Below the pieces are notes generated by a model that saw nothing but the letters and a program-made list of their open reading frames with translations, did no database searches and was not told where the DNA came from. 64,000 nt of DNA from Nocardioides sp. Root122 (lineage in GTDB: Bacteria; Actinomycetota; Actinomycetes; Propionibacteriales; Nocardioidaceae). Location: contig NZ_LMDE01000010.1 of the NCBI RefSeq assembly GCF_001425025.1, positions 702,212-766,211 on the forward strand, given 5' to 3'. The position numbers and the translations under genes were made by a program. Of this stretch, positions 9,545 to 17,918 are shown piece by piece (position 1 is the stretch's first letter; each line of letters opens with the position of its first letter).

Positions 9545-9835
9545 ATCGTGTCGCTCCGCAACGTGCGGGCCGCAGACGGCCGTGCCGTCCTGCATCGCCG
9601 GAGGTCGCGCCCAGTCCACCTGGTCGAGCTTCCGCCGGAATCGCGTGCTCCGGTCCTGGCCGCCTATCAAGCGGCTGGCGCCGAACGCAGCGGGCAGTCG
9701 GCAGCCCGGTTGCAGGCGAGGTTCGACTTCGGTCTGGACCCGAGTGCCACGGTGGCTGACTTCGCACAGATCGCCGACCGATACCCGGTCTTCGGGGTCC
9801 ACGACCAAGACGAGGAGCACCGATGCGCTGGCTGA
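9545..9835 (+). pseudogene. C-terminal remnant of a deazaflavin (F420)-dependent nitroreductase-family gene
   Basis: The translation in one frame gives 'NVRAADGRAVLHRRRSRPVH' and then a tail ending 'IADRYPVFGVHD', matching the C-terminal half of DUF385/nitroreductase-family F420-binding proteins (typically 'N-LRAAGG..V....VELVEVP.EERAPVLKAY ... YPVFRV'). No N-terminal half, start codon or ribosome binding site is visible upstream, where the frame has no protein-like character. Recognition is from memory of the family. The remnant overlaps the next start by 13 bases. Confidence 0.6.
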
Positions 9836-10272
9836 TCGGGGTGTTCTTGGTCCTGCACGGCCTCGTCCACGCCGCAATCTGGCTCCCGCCTGGCAGCACC
9901 AGTGCGTGGTGGGCCCACCCCGCGGGGTGGGACGGCGCGAAGGGCAGTAACGCGCACGCGTTCGGCGACGCTGAAGAGATGAGGGTCCAGCGGCGCGGCC
10001 CCACCCCCCGGGGGCTGGGCCGCTGGAGTCTCACAGCGGGCGGAGCCCTCCGATCCAAAGTCAGCAGGAGCGTCAACGACATGCTCAACGACTTCCACAT
10101 GATGGTCCTGGTCGTCCTGGCCACCCAAGGCGGCATCGCGATGCTCTTGGCCGTCATGGCCGCGCTGGAGCCCGACAAGTCCTCGCGGATCGGGCCGGGG
10201 AACGTGACAGGCCGCGCACCTACTTCCCGGTCCGCGGAGCAGGTCGCACCGGTCCTGAGCGGCCATCGCTGA
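9823..10272 (+). CDS. Small membrane protein, probably a truncated remnant
   Basis: The N-terminus 'MRWLIGVFLVLHGLVHAAIW' is a convincing first transmembrane helix of a type seen at the start of small actinobacterial membrane proteins. After about residue 45 the sequence loses membrane character. A strong hairpin (9986-10027) lies inside the frame, and a second short hydrophobic stretch 'MVLVVLATQGGIAMLLAVMA' follows at about residues 92-111. Full-length relatives would be expected to have several helices, so the gene is probably shortened or rearranged. No function is proposed. Confidence 0.4.
   Translation: MRWLIGVFLVLHGLVHAAIWLPPGSTSAWWAHPAGWDGAKGSNAHAFGDAEEMRVQRRGPTPRGLGRWSLTAGGALRSKVSRSVNDMLNDFHMMVLVVLATQGGIAMLLAVMAALEPDKSSRIGPGNVTGRAPTSRSAEQVAPVLSGHR
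9986..10027. terminator. Strong hairpin, terminator-like
   Basis: An imperfect stem of 8-9 bp (9986-9994 with 10019-10027), one mismatch, then 7 bp (one G-U) around a C-rich loop. It lies inside the open frame of the small membrane protein, supporting the view that this frame is not an intact gene. Confidence 0.5.
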
Positions 10273-10452
10273 CCGGCCGGCTCGATCACCTGTCCTGTGC
10301 TCGTGACGAGTCACGGACGGCGGAACCCATGACAAGTCCGAGGAGCGGCTGTGGGCAACGGTCGAGCCTCGCATCACAGCCGATGCTCGGCGCGAGACTG
10401 GGCGACGCGACCAGCGCCTTCGGCATGCCAGCTGCTCCGGTTCGCGTCGTTC

Positions 10453-11291
10453 TCAGACGTTGCTCTCGGATGGATCGACTGCCGACGGAAGGGTGACGGT
10501 GAACGTGGCCCCGGCCCCGAGGTCGAGTCGACGGCGATGCCCCCGTCGTGACGCTCGACGATGCGGTGGACGATGCTGAGCCCGAGGCCGGTTCCTGGCA
10601 CGGCGAGTGCTGCCGGGTCAGTGGAACGGAAGAACTCATCGAACAGCCGGTGCTGGTCCGACTTCGAGATGCCGATCCCGGTGTCGGCAACCCCCAGCCG
10701 GACGTCACCTTCGGCGCGGTCGAGCGAGACGGTGATCGTCCCTCCTTCGGGCGTGTACTTCACGGCGTTGCTGAGGAGGTTGACGCACAGCTGGAACAGC
10801 TCGTGCTGCCCGCCTCGGACGCGTACGGGCGTTGGCGGGACGTGCAGCTGGATCTCGAGGTGCTTCTGGTCGATCGTCACGCCGAGCAGGTCGAGCGCCT
10901 CGCTGATCACGTCGGTGAGATCGACTGACTGGACGTCCGGCACGGTGTCCGGATCGCCTACCTCAGCCAGCAGCAGGTCGTCGATGATGCATCGCATCCG
11001 TTCGACCGCACGCTCCATGGCTGCGGTCGAGTCCGTCACGGAGGTGGTCAGGTCGGGCTCGAGCGCCGCCTGCCGCTCGACCCCGCTCCAGTCCGTGCTC
11101 GGTCCCCGCCGGGTCAGGGCGACACTGCCGAGGCACTCGGGCCCGGCGCCGATCGGGACGAAGAGCATCGAGGACGCGTGGAGCGTGTCGGACATGCACT
11201 CGTGGAGACGTGCCGCCTGGCGGTCGTCCAACGACAGGCCGGCGACCTCAGGCGCGGCGCCGGCAGTGACGACCGCGACTCCGTCAGACAC
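10453..11291 (-). pseudogene. Sensor histidine kinase, phosphoacceptor region deleted and C-terminus frameshifted
   Basis: The catalytic ATP-binding domain is well preserved: N-box 'LCVNLLSNAVKYTPEGG', G1 'VADTGIGIS', F-box 'FDEFFRS' and G2 'GTGLGLSIV'. Before it, the partial GAF-like segment 'LSLDDRQAARLHECMSD' runs through 'GVERQAALE' straight into 'MERAVERMRCIIDDLLL'. The dimerisation helix with the 'SHEL(R/K)(T/N)PL' histidine motif expected between them is absent. Near 10513-10520, in the run ggccccggcccc, a one-base shift restores the usual ending 'GATFTVTLPSAVDP' and a stop at 10453; without it the frame runs on to 10374 with atypical sequence. It cannot autophosphorylate as written. 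A pseudogene is most likely; a regulatory remnant is possible. No response-regulator gene is adjacent. Confidence 0.75.
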
Positions 11292-11358
11292 TGACCTTCC
11301 GCGTGGCCGCTCATGCCGCTCGACGGCCCGTGCAGTCCCTGGTGGTCTGGCCGATGGT

Positions 11359-12084
11359 TCACCGCCTGCGGTCGTTCCGGGACGACGCCGCGACCAGGAC
11401 GACTGCCCCGGCCACGACCGCGAGAGCCCCGCACACGCCTTCCGATGCGGCGGTCGCGTCGACGTCGTGCTCGGCGAACACGGCGTTGGCGAGCAGCGCC
11501 AGTCCCACCACGATGCACACCAGCGCCGCGACGCGCGGCGGCCGGCTCACCGCCGAGATCAGGCGCATCCCTGTGAGCGCGAGCACGATCGCCGCTCCGA
11601 GTGCTCGTACCGCGTTCGTCTGCCCGGGCCGTTCCAGCGGGTACAGCGCCCACTGGGCGACCGTCAGGAAGACAGCGATGAGCAGCAGCAGCCAGCCCGC
11701 GGGCCTGGTGGGCCCGGGACGTCGGGACATCATGGCGGCGCTCTCGAGCCGGCGCCGTCGGCGCTCCACCTCGGTTGTGCGACGGCGCGCGGCGGCCGAC
11801 GTCGCAACCGTCTGTCCCGGCGCGACGCCTTCGTGAACGGTGCCGTGCGCCACCTGTCCGACCACACTCAGGGCGGCAGACGTGTGGACGTCGTAGAGGA
11901 CTCCCCCGCGCCAGGCAACGACGGCACCGGCCACGGCGATCGCGCCGCCCAGGACCGACCACGGCCATGAGAGAAGCACCGCTCCTACCGACAGCAGTGC
12001 CAGGCCGACGATCGAGATGACGGTTCCGCCCCAGACCCACCGTGGGCGGACCATGCGCCGGGTGGACGACCGAGACGACGTCAT
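11359..12084 (-). CDS. Hypothetical polytopic membrane protein
   Basis: A 241-residue protein of unknown function with about six hydrophobic segments. The first pair includes 'ISIVGLALLSVGAVLLSW' and 'SVLGGAIAVAGAVVAW'. A basic cytoplasmic-type loop rich in Arg (about residues 97-128) follows, then four more helices including 'GWLLLLIAVFLTVAQWALYP'. The ATG at 12084 overlaps the stop of the upstream gene (ATGA), so it belongs to the SDR operon. Longer upstream reading in this frame is Arg/Pro-rich shadow sequence and was excluded. Confidence 0.7.
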   Translation of the reverse strand: MTSSRSSTRRMVRPRWVWGGTVISIVGLALLSVGAVLLSWPWSVLGGAIAVAGAVVAWRGGVLYDVHTSAALSVVGQVAHGTVHEGVAPGQTVATSAAARRRTTEVERRRRRLESAAMMSRRPGPTRPAGWLLLLIAVFLTVAQWALYPLERPGQTNAVRALGAAIVLALTGMRLISAVSRPPRVAALVCIVVGLALLANAVFAEHDVDATAASEGVCGALAVVAGAVVLVAASSRNDRRR

Positions 12085-12431
12085 GCGACTCGGACGTCCG
12101 TCAGGTCCGCGACGGCGAAGACGAGGGCCACGGCACCGCTGGCGAGCGCGAGGCGACGGTGGTCGGGGAAGGAGCGGGCCAGGCCCACCGTCGAGACGGC
12201 GTGGACGAGGTCGATGGCGGCGTCGACCTCGGGAACCCACGTCCGCGACGGCGCGAGTCCAGCGACGGACTGCAGGACGTACCGACCGCCCAGGATGCGG
12301 GTCACGCGCCGCGGCCCCGTGCCGTCGGCGGATGCCGTGCTGCGGAGCAGCCACTGCGGACGCAGCAGCGCCGTCGCGCCGAGTGCGAACCGGGCCACGT
12401 CGACCGGCCGGACGCCATGGAGGTCCGTCAT
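12081..12431 (-). CDS. Hypothetical small membrane-associated protein
   Basis: A 116-residue protein of unknown function. It starts MTDLHGVRPVDVARFALGAT and has a moderately hydrophobic C-terminal helix 'LALASGAVALVFAVADL'; the middle contains 'RILGGRYVLQSVAGLAPSR'. Such proteins resemble small integral membrane proteins found next to oxidoreductases in actinobacteria. It overlaps the SDR stop by 4 bases and the next membrane gene by 4 bases, so the three are one translationally coupled operon. Confidence 0.65.
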   Translation of the reverse strand: MTDLHGVRPVDVARFALGATALLRPQWLLRSTASADGTGPRRVTRILGGRYVLQSVAGLAPSRTWVPEVDAAIDLVHAVSTVGLARSFPDHRRLALASGAVALVFAVADLTDVRVA

Positions 12432-13363
12432 CCGATGAATCCGTGCTCGTGCGAGCGGTCGTCGAAGCGGCCGTGGGCTCCGAAGTCATGGCCGCCAGGG
12501 CCATCGACCGGTGCCCAGAGGTTGACGGGCTCGTCGCCCGACCGGCGTTCGTCGGTCTGCTGCGAGGCCACGCCAGTCCGAGCGAGATAGCGGTCCAGCA
12601 GTCCCGCGGCCACCCGGTTGGCCACGATGGTGGCCGCCGTGCTCAGGCCGACCCATCGAGCCCGCCGCTGCGGGTGGTCGAGAGCCTTCATGACACCCCG
12701 CGCTGCGACCTCGGGCTGATAGATCGGCGGCACTGGCTGCGCCTTGTTCGGAAGCCTGGAGAGCACCCAGTCGAACTGCGGCGTGTTGACGGCAGGCATC
12801 TCCACGACCGTGACCTGGACTCCGCTGTGCTCGTGCATGAGCTCGGCACGCAGGGAGTCGTGGAACCCCTCGAGCGCGTGCTTGGCCCCGCAGTAGGCGC
12901 TCTGCCCCGGGATGCCGCGGTGGCCGAGGGCCGAGCCCACCTGCACGATCACGCCCCGGTTGCGCGGACGCATGTGCCGCAGAGCTGCCCGGGTCCCGTT
13001 GACGTAGCCGAGGTAGGTCACTTCGGTCACCCGCCGGTACTCGTCGGCCTCGATGTCCTCGAACCGCGCGAAGACGGAGGTGAACGCAACGTTGATCCAG
13101 GCGTCGATCCACCCCAGCTCCTCTGCCGCCCGATCGGCGGCAGACTCGACGGCGAGGTGATCGGCCACGTCGACGGGGATCGCGACGGCCTGACCGCCGG
13201 CGCTCTCGACGTCACGTCGGGCGGCCTCCAGGCCGACCTCACCGCGCGCGAGCAACGCCACCCGGTCCCCGCGAGCACCCAGCATCCGCGCGGTGGCCCG
13301 GCCGATGCCCCCGGACGCGCCGGTGACCACGATCCTGCGGGGTGACGGTGGGATGGTGCTCAT
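12428..13363 (-). CDS. Short-chain dehydrogenase/reductase (SDR)
   Basis: A 311-residue classical SDR. It has a Rossmann cofactor motif 'VTGASGGIGRATA' (about residues 13-25) and catalytic Ser in 'VQVGSALGHRG' with the Y-x3-K pair in 'QSAYCGAKHALEGF'. A C-terminal extension of about 70 residues goes beyond the usual 250, with a hydrophobic stretch and a Gly/His-rich end. The motif ARG in 'LLARGE' after beta-2 favours NADP(H). The start at 13363 has AGGAGG at ideal spacing. It heads an operon with two small membrane proteins. A sigma70-like promoter is visible about 100 bases upstream. Substrate unknown. Confidence 0.9.
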   Translation of the reverse strand: MSTIPPSPRRIVVTGASGGIGRATARMLGARGDRVALLARGEVGLEAARRDVESAGGQAVAIPVDVADHLAVESAADRAAEELGWIDAWINVAFTSVFARFEDIEADEYRRVTEVTYLGYVNGTRAALRHMRPRNRGVIVQVGSALGHRGIPGQSAYCGAKHALEGFHDSLRAELMHEHSGVQVTVVEMPAVNTPQFDWVLSRLPNKAQPVPPIYQPEVAARGVMKALDHPQRRARWVGLSTAATIVANRVAAGLLDRYLARTGVASQQTDERRSGDEPVNLWAPVDGPGGHDFGAHGRFDDRSHEHGFIG

Positions 13364-13461
13364 CTGTCCTCCTCGATGGTCCCTGTCGCCAGGCTCGCGT
13401 CGCTGGCGAGCAGTGGCGCCCTTCCCATCGACGCCTGCTCGACTTTGAATGCGCTGACGCA

Positions 13462-13490
13462 TCTATATGCCAGCATGCCACGCCGTTCAA
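13462..13490 (-). promoter_or_regulatory. Predicted sigma70-like promoter of the SDR operon
   Basis: On the minus strand, TTGAAC (13490-13485), a 17-base spacer and TATAGA (13467-13462): close to consensus with ideal spacing. It is unusually AT-rich for this genome and lies 99 bases upstream of the SDR start. Predicted from sequence only. Confidence 0.65.
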
Positions 13491-13588
13491 CACGGTTGGG
13501 ACCAGAGAATCCGGCGAGCGTGCCAGCACGCTCCAGGCGACAAACGTCGCAGGCACCGTCCACCCGTGACCGATGCATGCGATAGCGC

Positions 13589-13657
13589 ATGTACTTCGGC
13601 ACGGGCGGGTACGTCTCCATCCCCGAGGACGAGGAGGAAGCATCGTGCGAGCACTGA
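13589..13657 (+). CDS. Possible 22-codon leader ORF overlapping the GH15 start
   Basis: ATG at 13589 opens a frame reading MYFGTGGYVSIPEDEEEASC and ending in TGA at 13657, 10 bases past the first base of the GH15 GTG. The GH15 Shine-Dalgarno (GAGGAGG) is inside this frame. The acidic, non-random peptide and the overlap suggest translational coupling, but no ribosome binding site is obvious for the leader itself. Confidence 0.3.
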   Translation: MYFGTGGYVSIPEDEEEASCEH

Positions 13658-15627
13658 CGCCCGCCACGCCGGTGGCGCCGATCGAGGACTACGCCCTGAT
13701 CGGCGACCTGCACACCGCGGCGCTGGTGAGCCGGGACGGATCGATTGACTGGCTGTGCCTTCCACGCTTCGACTCTGCTGCCTGCTTCGCCGCACTCCTC
13801 GGAGGCGAGGACGCCGGCCACTGGACGATCCGCCCTGACCGCACGAGCCCCGCGGGGCACCGCGAGTCGGCGTCGGCCCCCACGAGCCGCGACTACGACG
13901 CTCACAGCCTGGTGCTGCGCACGCGGTGGGAGGACGAACAAGGCGCTGTCGACGTGGTCGACTTCATGCCGCCGCGAGGCGAGGCCGCGGACGTCGTACG
14001 CCTCGTCGAAGGTGTCCGAGGATCGATCGACATGACGTCCGTCATCCGTCTCAGGTTCGACCACGGACGCGTGCGGCCGTGGGTGCGCCCCGGTGAGTCC
14101 CGCTCCGACACAGACGCTGGCACTCGATCCGTCGGGGATGCCGAGAACGCATCGCGTGGCGGGGACACGCGATCCACGCCGGCACGCCTGTTCACCGCCG
14201 TGGCGGGCCCTGACGCGGTCTGGTTGCGCGCCGACGTGGCGATGGAGCTGGACGACGACGCCATCTCCTCGCGGTTCTCGGTGCGCGCCGGGGAGCGGGT
14301 CGCGTTCGTGCTGACCCACCGGCCCTCACACGAACCGCAGCCCGAACCAGCACATCCCGACGCCGCCCTGGCCGAGACGATCGACTACTGGGCGGACTGG
14401 CTCGAGCGGTGCACCTACACAGGTCCATGGACGCACGAGGTCCGCCGCTCACTGCTGCTGCTCAAGGCGCTGACCTACGCTCCCACCGGCGGCATCGTCG
14501 CAGCCGCCACCACGTCCCTGCCGGAGGAGATCGGCGGCGTCCGCAACTGGGACTACCGCTACTGCTGGTTGCGCGACGCGAGCTTCACTCTCCAAGCCCT
14601 GCTCAAGACCGGCTACACCGAGGAAGCGCGTGCGTGGCGAGAATGGCTGGTTCGCGCGGTCGCCGGTGACCCCGCCCAGCTGCAGATCATGTACGGACTC
14701 GATGGCACACCCTGGCTGCCCGAGCTCACCGTGCCCTGGCTGGATGGCTACGCCGGGTCCCGACCGGTGCGCATCGGCAACGCAGCCTCCGCACAGCGCC
14801 AGCTCGACGTGTGGGGCGAGGCCCTCGACGGCCTCTACCAGGCCCGAGAAGCTGGGCTGGACAGCGTCGACGCCGCCTGGACCCTGCAACGGGCGCTGCT
14901 CGACTGGCTGGAAGGTCACTGGGACGAGCCCGACAACGGCCTGTGGGAGATGCGCGGCCCACGCCGCCACTTCACCCACTCCAAGGTCATGGCGTGGGCA
15001 GGTGTCGACCGCGCCGTCCGCAGCATCGAACGGCACGGCCTCGACGGCCCCGCCGAGCGCTGGCGCAACCTCGCCGAGCGGATCCACAACGATGTGTGCA
15101 CGCGCGGCTACGACCCCGACCGCAACACCTTCACCCAGTTCTACGGCTCGACCGGCCTCGACGCCTCGCTGCTGCTGATGCCCAAGGTCGGCTTCCTCCC
15201 CTGGACCGACTCCCGCATCATCGGGACAGTGCGTGCCGTCGAGACCGAGCTGCGCCGCGACGGCCACCTGTTGCGCTACGACCCCACCGCCGACGGCGGC
15301 CCCGACGGGCTTCCCGGCACCGAAGCCCCGTTCGTGGCGTGCGGGTTCTGGTTGGTCGAGGCCCTGCACGCCACTGGCCAGACCGACCGCGCGGCGCGCC
15401 AATTCGATGAGTTGCTCGCACTGCGCAACGACGTCGGCATGCTCAGCGAGGAGTACGACCCGGGCACCCGCGCACACCTGGGCAACACCCCGCAAGCCTT
15501 CAGCCTTGTGGGTCTCGTCAATGCAGCCCTCCGCCTGTCCGAGACGCCTCATTCGGCCAACCACGTCCCTTCGACCGGACCGGATGACGGGACATCCCTC
15601 CACGAGACCGCGAGGACGCCATGGTGA
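13645..15627 (+). CDS. Glycoside hydrolase family 15 protein (trehalase/glucoamylase type)
   Basis: A 660-residue GH15 enzyme. The N-terminal beta-sandwich opens with 'PIEDYALIGDLHTAALVSRD' and 'GSIDWLCLPRFDS'. The (alpha/alpha)6 barrel follows, with 'NWDYRYCWLRDASFTL', the general acid region 'GLWEMRGPRRHFTHSK' (Glu near 435) and the general base region 'LSEEYDPGTRAHLGN' (near 600). Actinobacterial members act on trehalose or on alpha-1,4-glucans; sequence alone does not decide. GTG at 13645 is chosen because AGGAGG is 8 bases upstream. There is no signal peptide, so it is cytoplasmic. Its stop overlaps the ZIP transporter start by 7 bases. Confidence 0.92.
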   Translation: MRALTPATPVAPIEDYALIGDLHTAALVSRDGSIDWLCLPRFDSAACFAALLGGEDAGHWTIRPDRTSPAGHRESASAPTSRDYDAHSLVLRTRWEDEQGAVDVVDFMPPRGEAADVVRLVEGVRGSIDMTSVIRLRFDHGRVRPWVRPGESRSDTDAGTRSVGDAENASRGGDTRSTPARLFTAVAGPDAVWLRADVAMELDDDAISSRFSVRAGERVAFVLTHRPSHEPQPEPAHPDAALAETIDYWADWLERCTYTGPWTHEVRRSLLLLKALTYAPTGGIVAAATTSLPEEIGGVRNWDYRYCWLRDASFTLQALLKTGYTEEARAWREWLVRAVAGDPAQLQIMYGLDGTPWLPELTVPWLDGYAGSRPVRIGNAASAQRQLDVWGEALDGLYQAREAGLDSVDAAWTLQRALLDWLEGHWDEPDNGLWEMRGPRRHFTHSKVMAWAGVDRAVRSIERHGLDGPAERWRNLAERIHNDVCTRGYDPDRNTFTQFYGSTGLDASLLLMPKVGFLPWTDSRIIGTVRAVETELRRDGHLLRYDPTADGGPDGLPGTEAPFVACGFWLVEALHATGQTDRAARQFDELLALRNDVGMLSEEYDPGTRAHLGNTPQAFSLVGLVNAALRLSETPHSANHVPSTGPDDGTSLHETARTPW

Positions 15628-16307
15628 CCACGCTCGCCTACGCTCTCGGCGCCTCCCTCCCTCTCGTCGTCGGCGCCGCCGTGGGGGTGCGGTGGGAGCC
15701 ACCGAAACATCTCGTCGCGTCCGTCCTCGCCTTCGCCGCCGGCGCCCTCATCGTCTCCACGTCCTTCGAGCTGTTCGAGCCGGCGTACGCGGGCGGAGGT
15801 CCGTGGCGATCTGGCGCCATGTTCGCCGCCGGTGCCATCGTCTTCGTGGCAGCGGACACGTGGCTCGACCACCGCTACCAGCACAGCGCCGCCGGCATAG
15901 CCCTGCTCGCCGGCGTCACCTTGGACGGCATCCCGGAGAACACGGCCCTCGGCGTGTCCCTCAACGACTCAGCCAGCGTCGCGCTGCTCGTCGCCGTGTT
16001 CGTCAGCAACTTCCCGGAGGCCCTCGCCGGCGCCCGCAGCATGATGGACCGCGGCCGCAGCGCACGGACCGTGGTCCTGGTGTGGGCAGCAGCGACGGTG
16101 CTGCTCGCCGCCGCGGTCTTCCTCGGGAAGTACCTGTTCGCGGGCGCCGGACCCGCCGCGCTGTCCTATCCGTTGGCGTTCGCGGGTGGCGCCGTCCTCG
16201 CATCGGTGATCGACACCCTCGCCCCCGAGGCCTTCGGCGAAGGCGGACCCGTCATCGCCCTGGCCAGCGCGGCCGGCTTCGTCACCGGCTACCTGCTGAG
16301 CGCATGA
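15621..16307 (+). CDS. ZIP-family metal cation transporter
   Basis: A 228-residue membrane protein with eight hydrophobic helices in the ZIP arrangement. Diagnostic metal-site motifs are present: 'TLDGIPENTALG' in helix IV and 'VSNFPEALAGA' in helix V; these His/Asn/Glu-rich helices line the Zn2+/Fe2+ path, although the usual His of H-N-x-P-E is Asp here ('DGIPEN'). The central loop is short and lacks a His-rich stretch. Import of a divalent metal across the cytoplasmic membrane is the family role. It is translationally coupled to GH15 through ATGGTGA overlap. Confidence 0.85.
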   Translation: MVTTLAYALGASLPLVVGAAVGVRWEPPKHLVASVLAFAAGALIVSTSFELFEPAYAGGGPWRSGAMFAAGAIVFVAADTWLDHRYQHSAAGIALLAGVTLDGIPENTALGVSLNDSASVALLVAVFVSNFPEALAGARSMMDRGRSARTVVLVWAAATVLLAAAVFLGKYLFAGAGPAALSYPLAFAGGAVLASVIDTLAPEAFGEGGPVIALASAAGFVTGYLLSA

Positions 16308-16488
16308 CCCGCGAGAGAACGTCGAGGACGAGACGGTCGCCTCCATCACCGCGCTCGCCGCAGGAGCCATCCTGGCGATGGTCGCCGACACCATGATCCC
16401 CGAAGCCTTCGAACGAACTCACCTGTACGCCGGTCTCATCGCCACCATCGGCTTCATGCTGGCATTCATCATCGAGCGCGCCGCCTGA
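16306..16488 (+). pseudogene. C-terminal remnant of a second ZIP-family transporter
   Basis: Directly after the ZIP stop, another frame encodes 'ITALAAGAILAMVADTMIPE', then 'AFERTHLYAGLIATIGFMLA', a two-helix ZIP C-terminus ending in TGA at 16486-16488. It aligns with the end of the intact ZIP ('GGAVLASVIDTLAPEAF') but is clearly a different sequence, so it is not a recent duplication. It has no start codon or N-terminal part. Confidence 0.7.
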
Positions 16489-17149
16489 TCGACACCAGCC
16501 GGTTCGCAACGACAGGACCAGCGCGCCCGAGCAGCTCACGTCCAACCCAGCGGGCCGACTGCCCAGCTGGCGTCCCGCGCGGTCCCGTCATCGACAGCGG
16601 CACCCCATGGCGCGCGGCGGTGGGAGCGACGACGTCGACGTCGGCGTACGGACCCTTCTGCGCTTCGACGGGGACGAGCATGTCGACGAGCTCACCGTCG
16701 GTGATGTCGAGGGTGAGCTCGACGAAGGAGCCCGCCGATAGATCGCGGGCCGGCACGGACACGATCGGTGCGTCGAGCAGGTCCACAGGCGCCCGCGGTG
16801 GTAGCCGGATGATGTCGGCAAGTACCGCGGTGCGGACCGGGGTTGCCTCGCTCTTGATGGAGGCGGCGGTCATCGCGTGCGGGCTGAGTTCGGTGTTGAG
16901 GAGCGTGCCAACGACGCGCCCGTGTCCCTTGCCATCGACGACGATGGCGAATCCGTGTGCGTCGACCTGCTCGGTGCGCGCGTTGGTTCCGATCGCCACC
17001 GAGGCCCGCTCGGAGAGGGCACCGCGGCAGTCAGCGGAACAGGCTGAGACGAGGACACACGCGAGCAGCAGGGCCCCGACCACGCGGTTCGGACGGCGCC
17101 TGGCAGCGGCTCTGGACCGGCGTGCTGAGGACCGGATACGTCGCGTCAC
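16469..17149 (-). CDS. Lipoprotein with PCu(A)C-like fold
   Basis: A 226-residue predicted lipoprotein: Arg-rich n-region, hydrophobic 'VVGALLLACVLVSACSAD' and lipobox VSAC with Cys about residue 36. The mature part contains 'LSPHAMTAASIKS', 'IIRLPPRAPVDLLDAP' and 'GSFVELTLDITDGELVDMLV', the beta-rich pattern of actinobacterial PCu(A)C/DUF461-like proteins. The H-M-x-M copper ligand set of true copper chaperones is not recognisable. GTG at 17149 is chosen as the nearest start before the signal peptide. It follows the next lipoprotein gene by 13 bases, so they share an operon. Confidence 0.65.
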   Translation of the reverse strand: MTRRIRSSARRSRAAARRRPNRVVGALLLACVLVSACSADCRGALSERASVAIGTNARTEQVDAHGFAIVVDGKGHGRVVGTLLNTELSPHAMTAASIKSEATPVRTAVLADIIRLPPRAPVDLLDAPIVSVPARDLSAGSFVELTLDITDGELVDMLVPVEAQKGPYADVDVVAPTAARHGVPLSMTGPRGTPAGQSARWVGRELLGRAGPVVANRLVSIRRRAR

Positions 17150-17162
17150 CCGCCCGCGGCAA

Positions 17163-17678
17163 TCAGGTTGCGAAGACCTCAACCGTGAACTCCTCGGCTG
17201 CGTCCGGGTGGCCGGTGGGGTAGACCTTGGCCACGTGTCTCCCGTCTTCACGGGGCGCGGCGCGCCCGTCTCCGCGGCCGTGCGGGGGCGCCTCCACGGC
17301 GAAGACGTCATCGCCCTCGGGATCCACCAGACGGAGCTGGTAACCGACGTCGGCATCGTTCTCGAGCACAACGGCGACCGCTTCCCCGGCCTCGGCCTCG
17401 AGGTCGGGTGACGCGTCCACCTGTCCGTCCGCTGACACGTGGAACCGCACGGTCGGCGGGTTGAGGGGGACGTCGTTCTCGGCTCGTTCACCCAGCGGCG
17501 CGGCACCGGTTGTTCCCTCTTCGCCGCACGAGGAGAGAAGCCCGGCCAGGACCAGGCACACGGCGATCATCAGCACCGTCAGCAACCGCCCCGGTCGTTC
17601 GCGGCCCCGGCCCGGTCTGACGCGGCGAAGGCGCGGGAGGTCGGTCGTGGGACATCGGCTCGTCGACGTGGTGGGCAT
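17163..17678 (-). CDS. Lipoprotein of unknown function
   Basis: A 171-residue predicted lipoprotein: about 30 basic residues, hydrophobic segment 'LLTVLMIAVCLVLAGLLSSC' and lipobox LSSC. The mature domain ('PTVRFHVSADGQVDASPDLE', 'AVAVVLENDADVGYQLRLVD', 'HVAKVYPTGHPDAAEEFTVE') is beta-rich and looks like a small cupredoxin-like sandwich, but no Cys/Met/His copper ligand set is evident. ATG at 17678 has AGGTGG upstream. It precedes the PCu(A)C-like lipoprotein in the same operon, so the two may act together outside the membrane. Confidence 0.65.
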   Translation of the reverse strand: MPTTSTSRCPTTDLPRLRRVRPGRGRERPGRLLTVLMIAVCLVLAGLLSSCGEEGTTGAAPLGERAENDVPLNPPTVRFHVSADGQVDASPDLEAEAGEAVAVVLENDADVGYQLRLVDPEGDDVFAVEAPPHGRGDGRAAPREDGRHVAKVYPTGHPDAAEEFTVEVFAT

Positions 17679-17918
17679 GCTTCCACCTGTACCAAGTTGC
17701 CGGTGAGAAGGAGCAGTTCCACCTGCGTGCGGACGGCATGTGCACCCACCCGCGGCGGCGTTCGCCTGCCGCGTTCGGACCGCGTGCGAGCGTGAAGGTC
17801 ACGGCACGGTAACCATCTCGTGACGGTTGGTAACGGCCTGAGCGTAGGCCCGGTTGCGCGCGCCGATGAGTGCGCAATGGTGGAGACAGGCCCCAACAAC
17901 GAGGAGTTGAGACAATCC

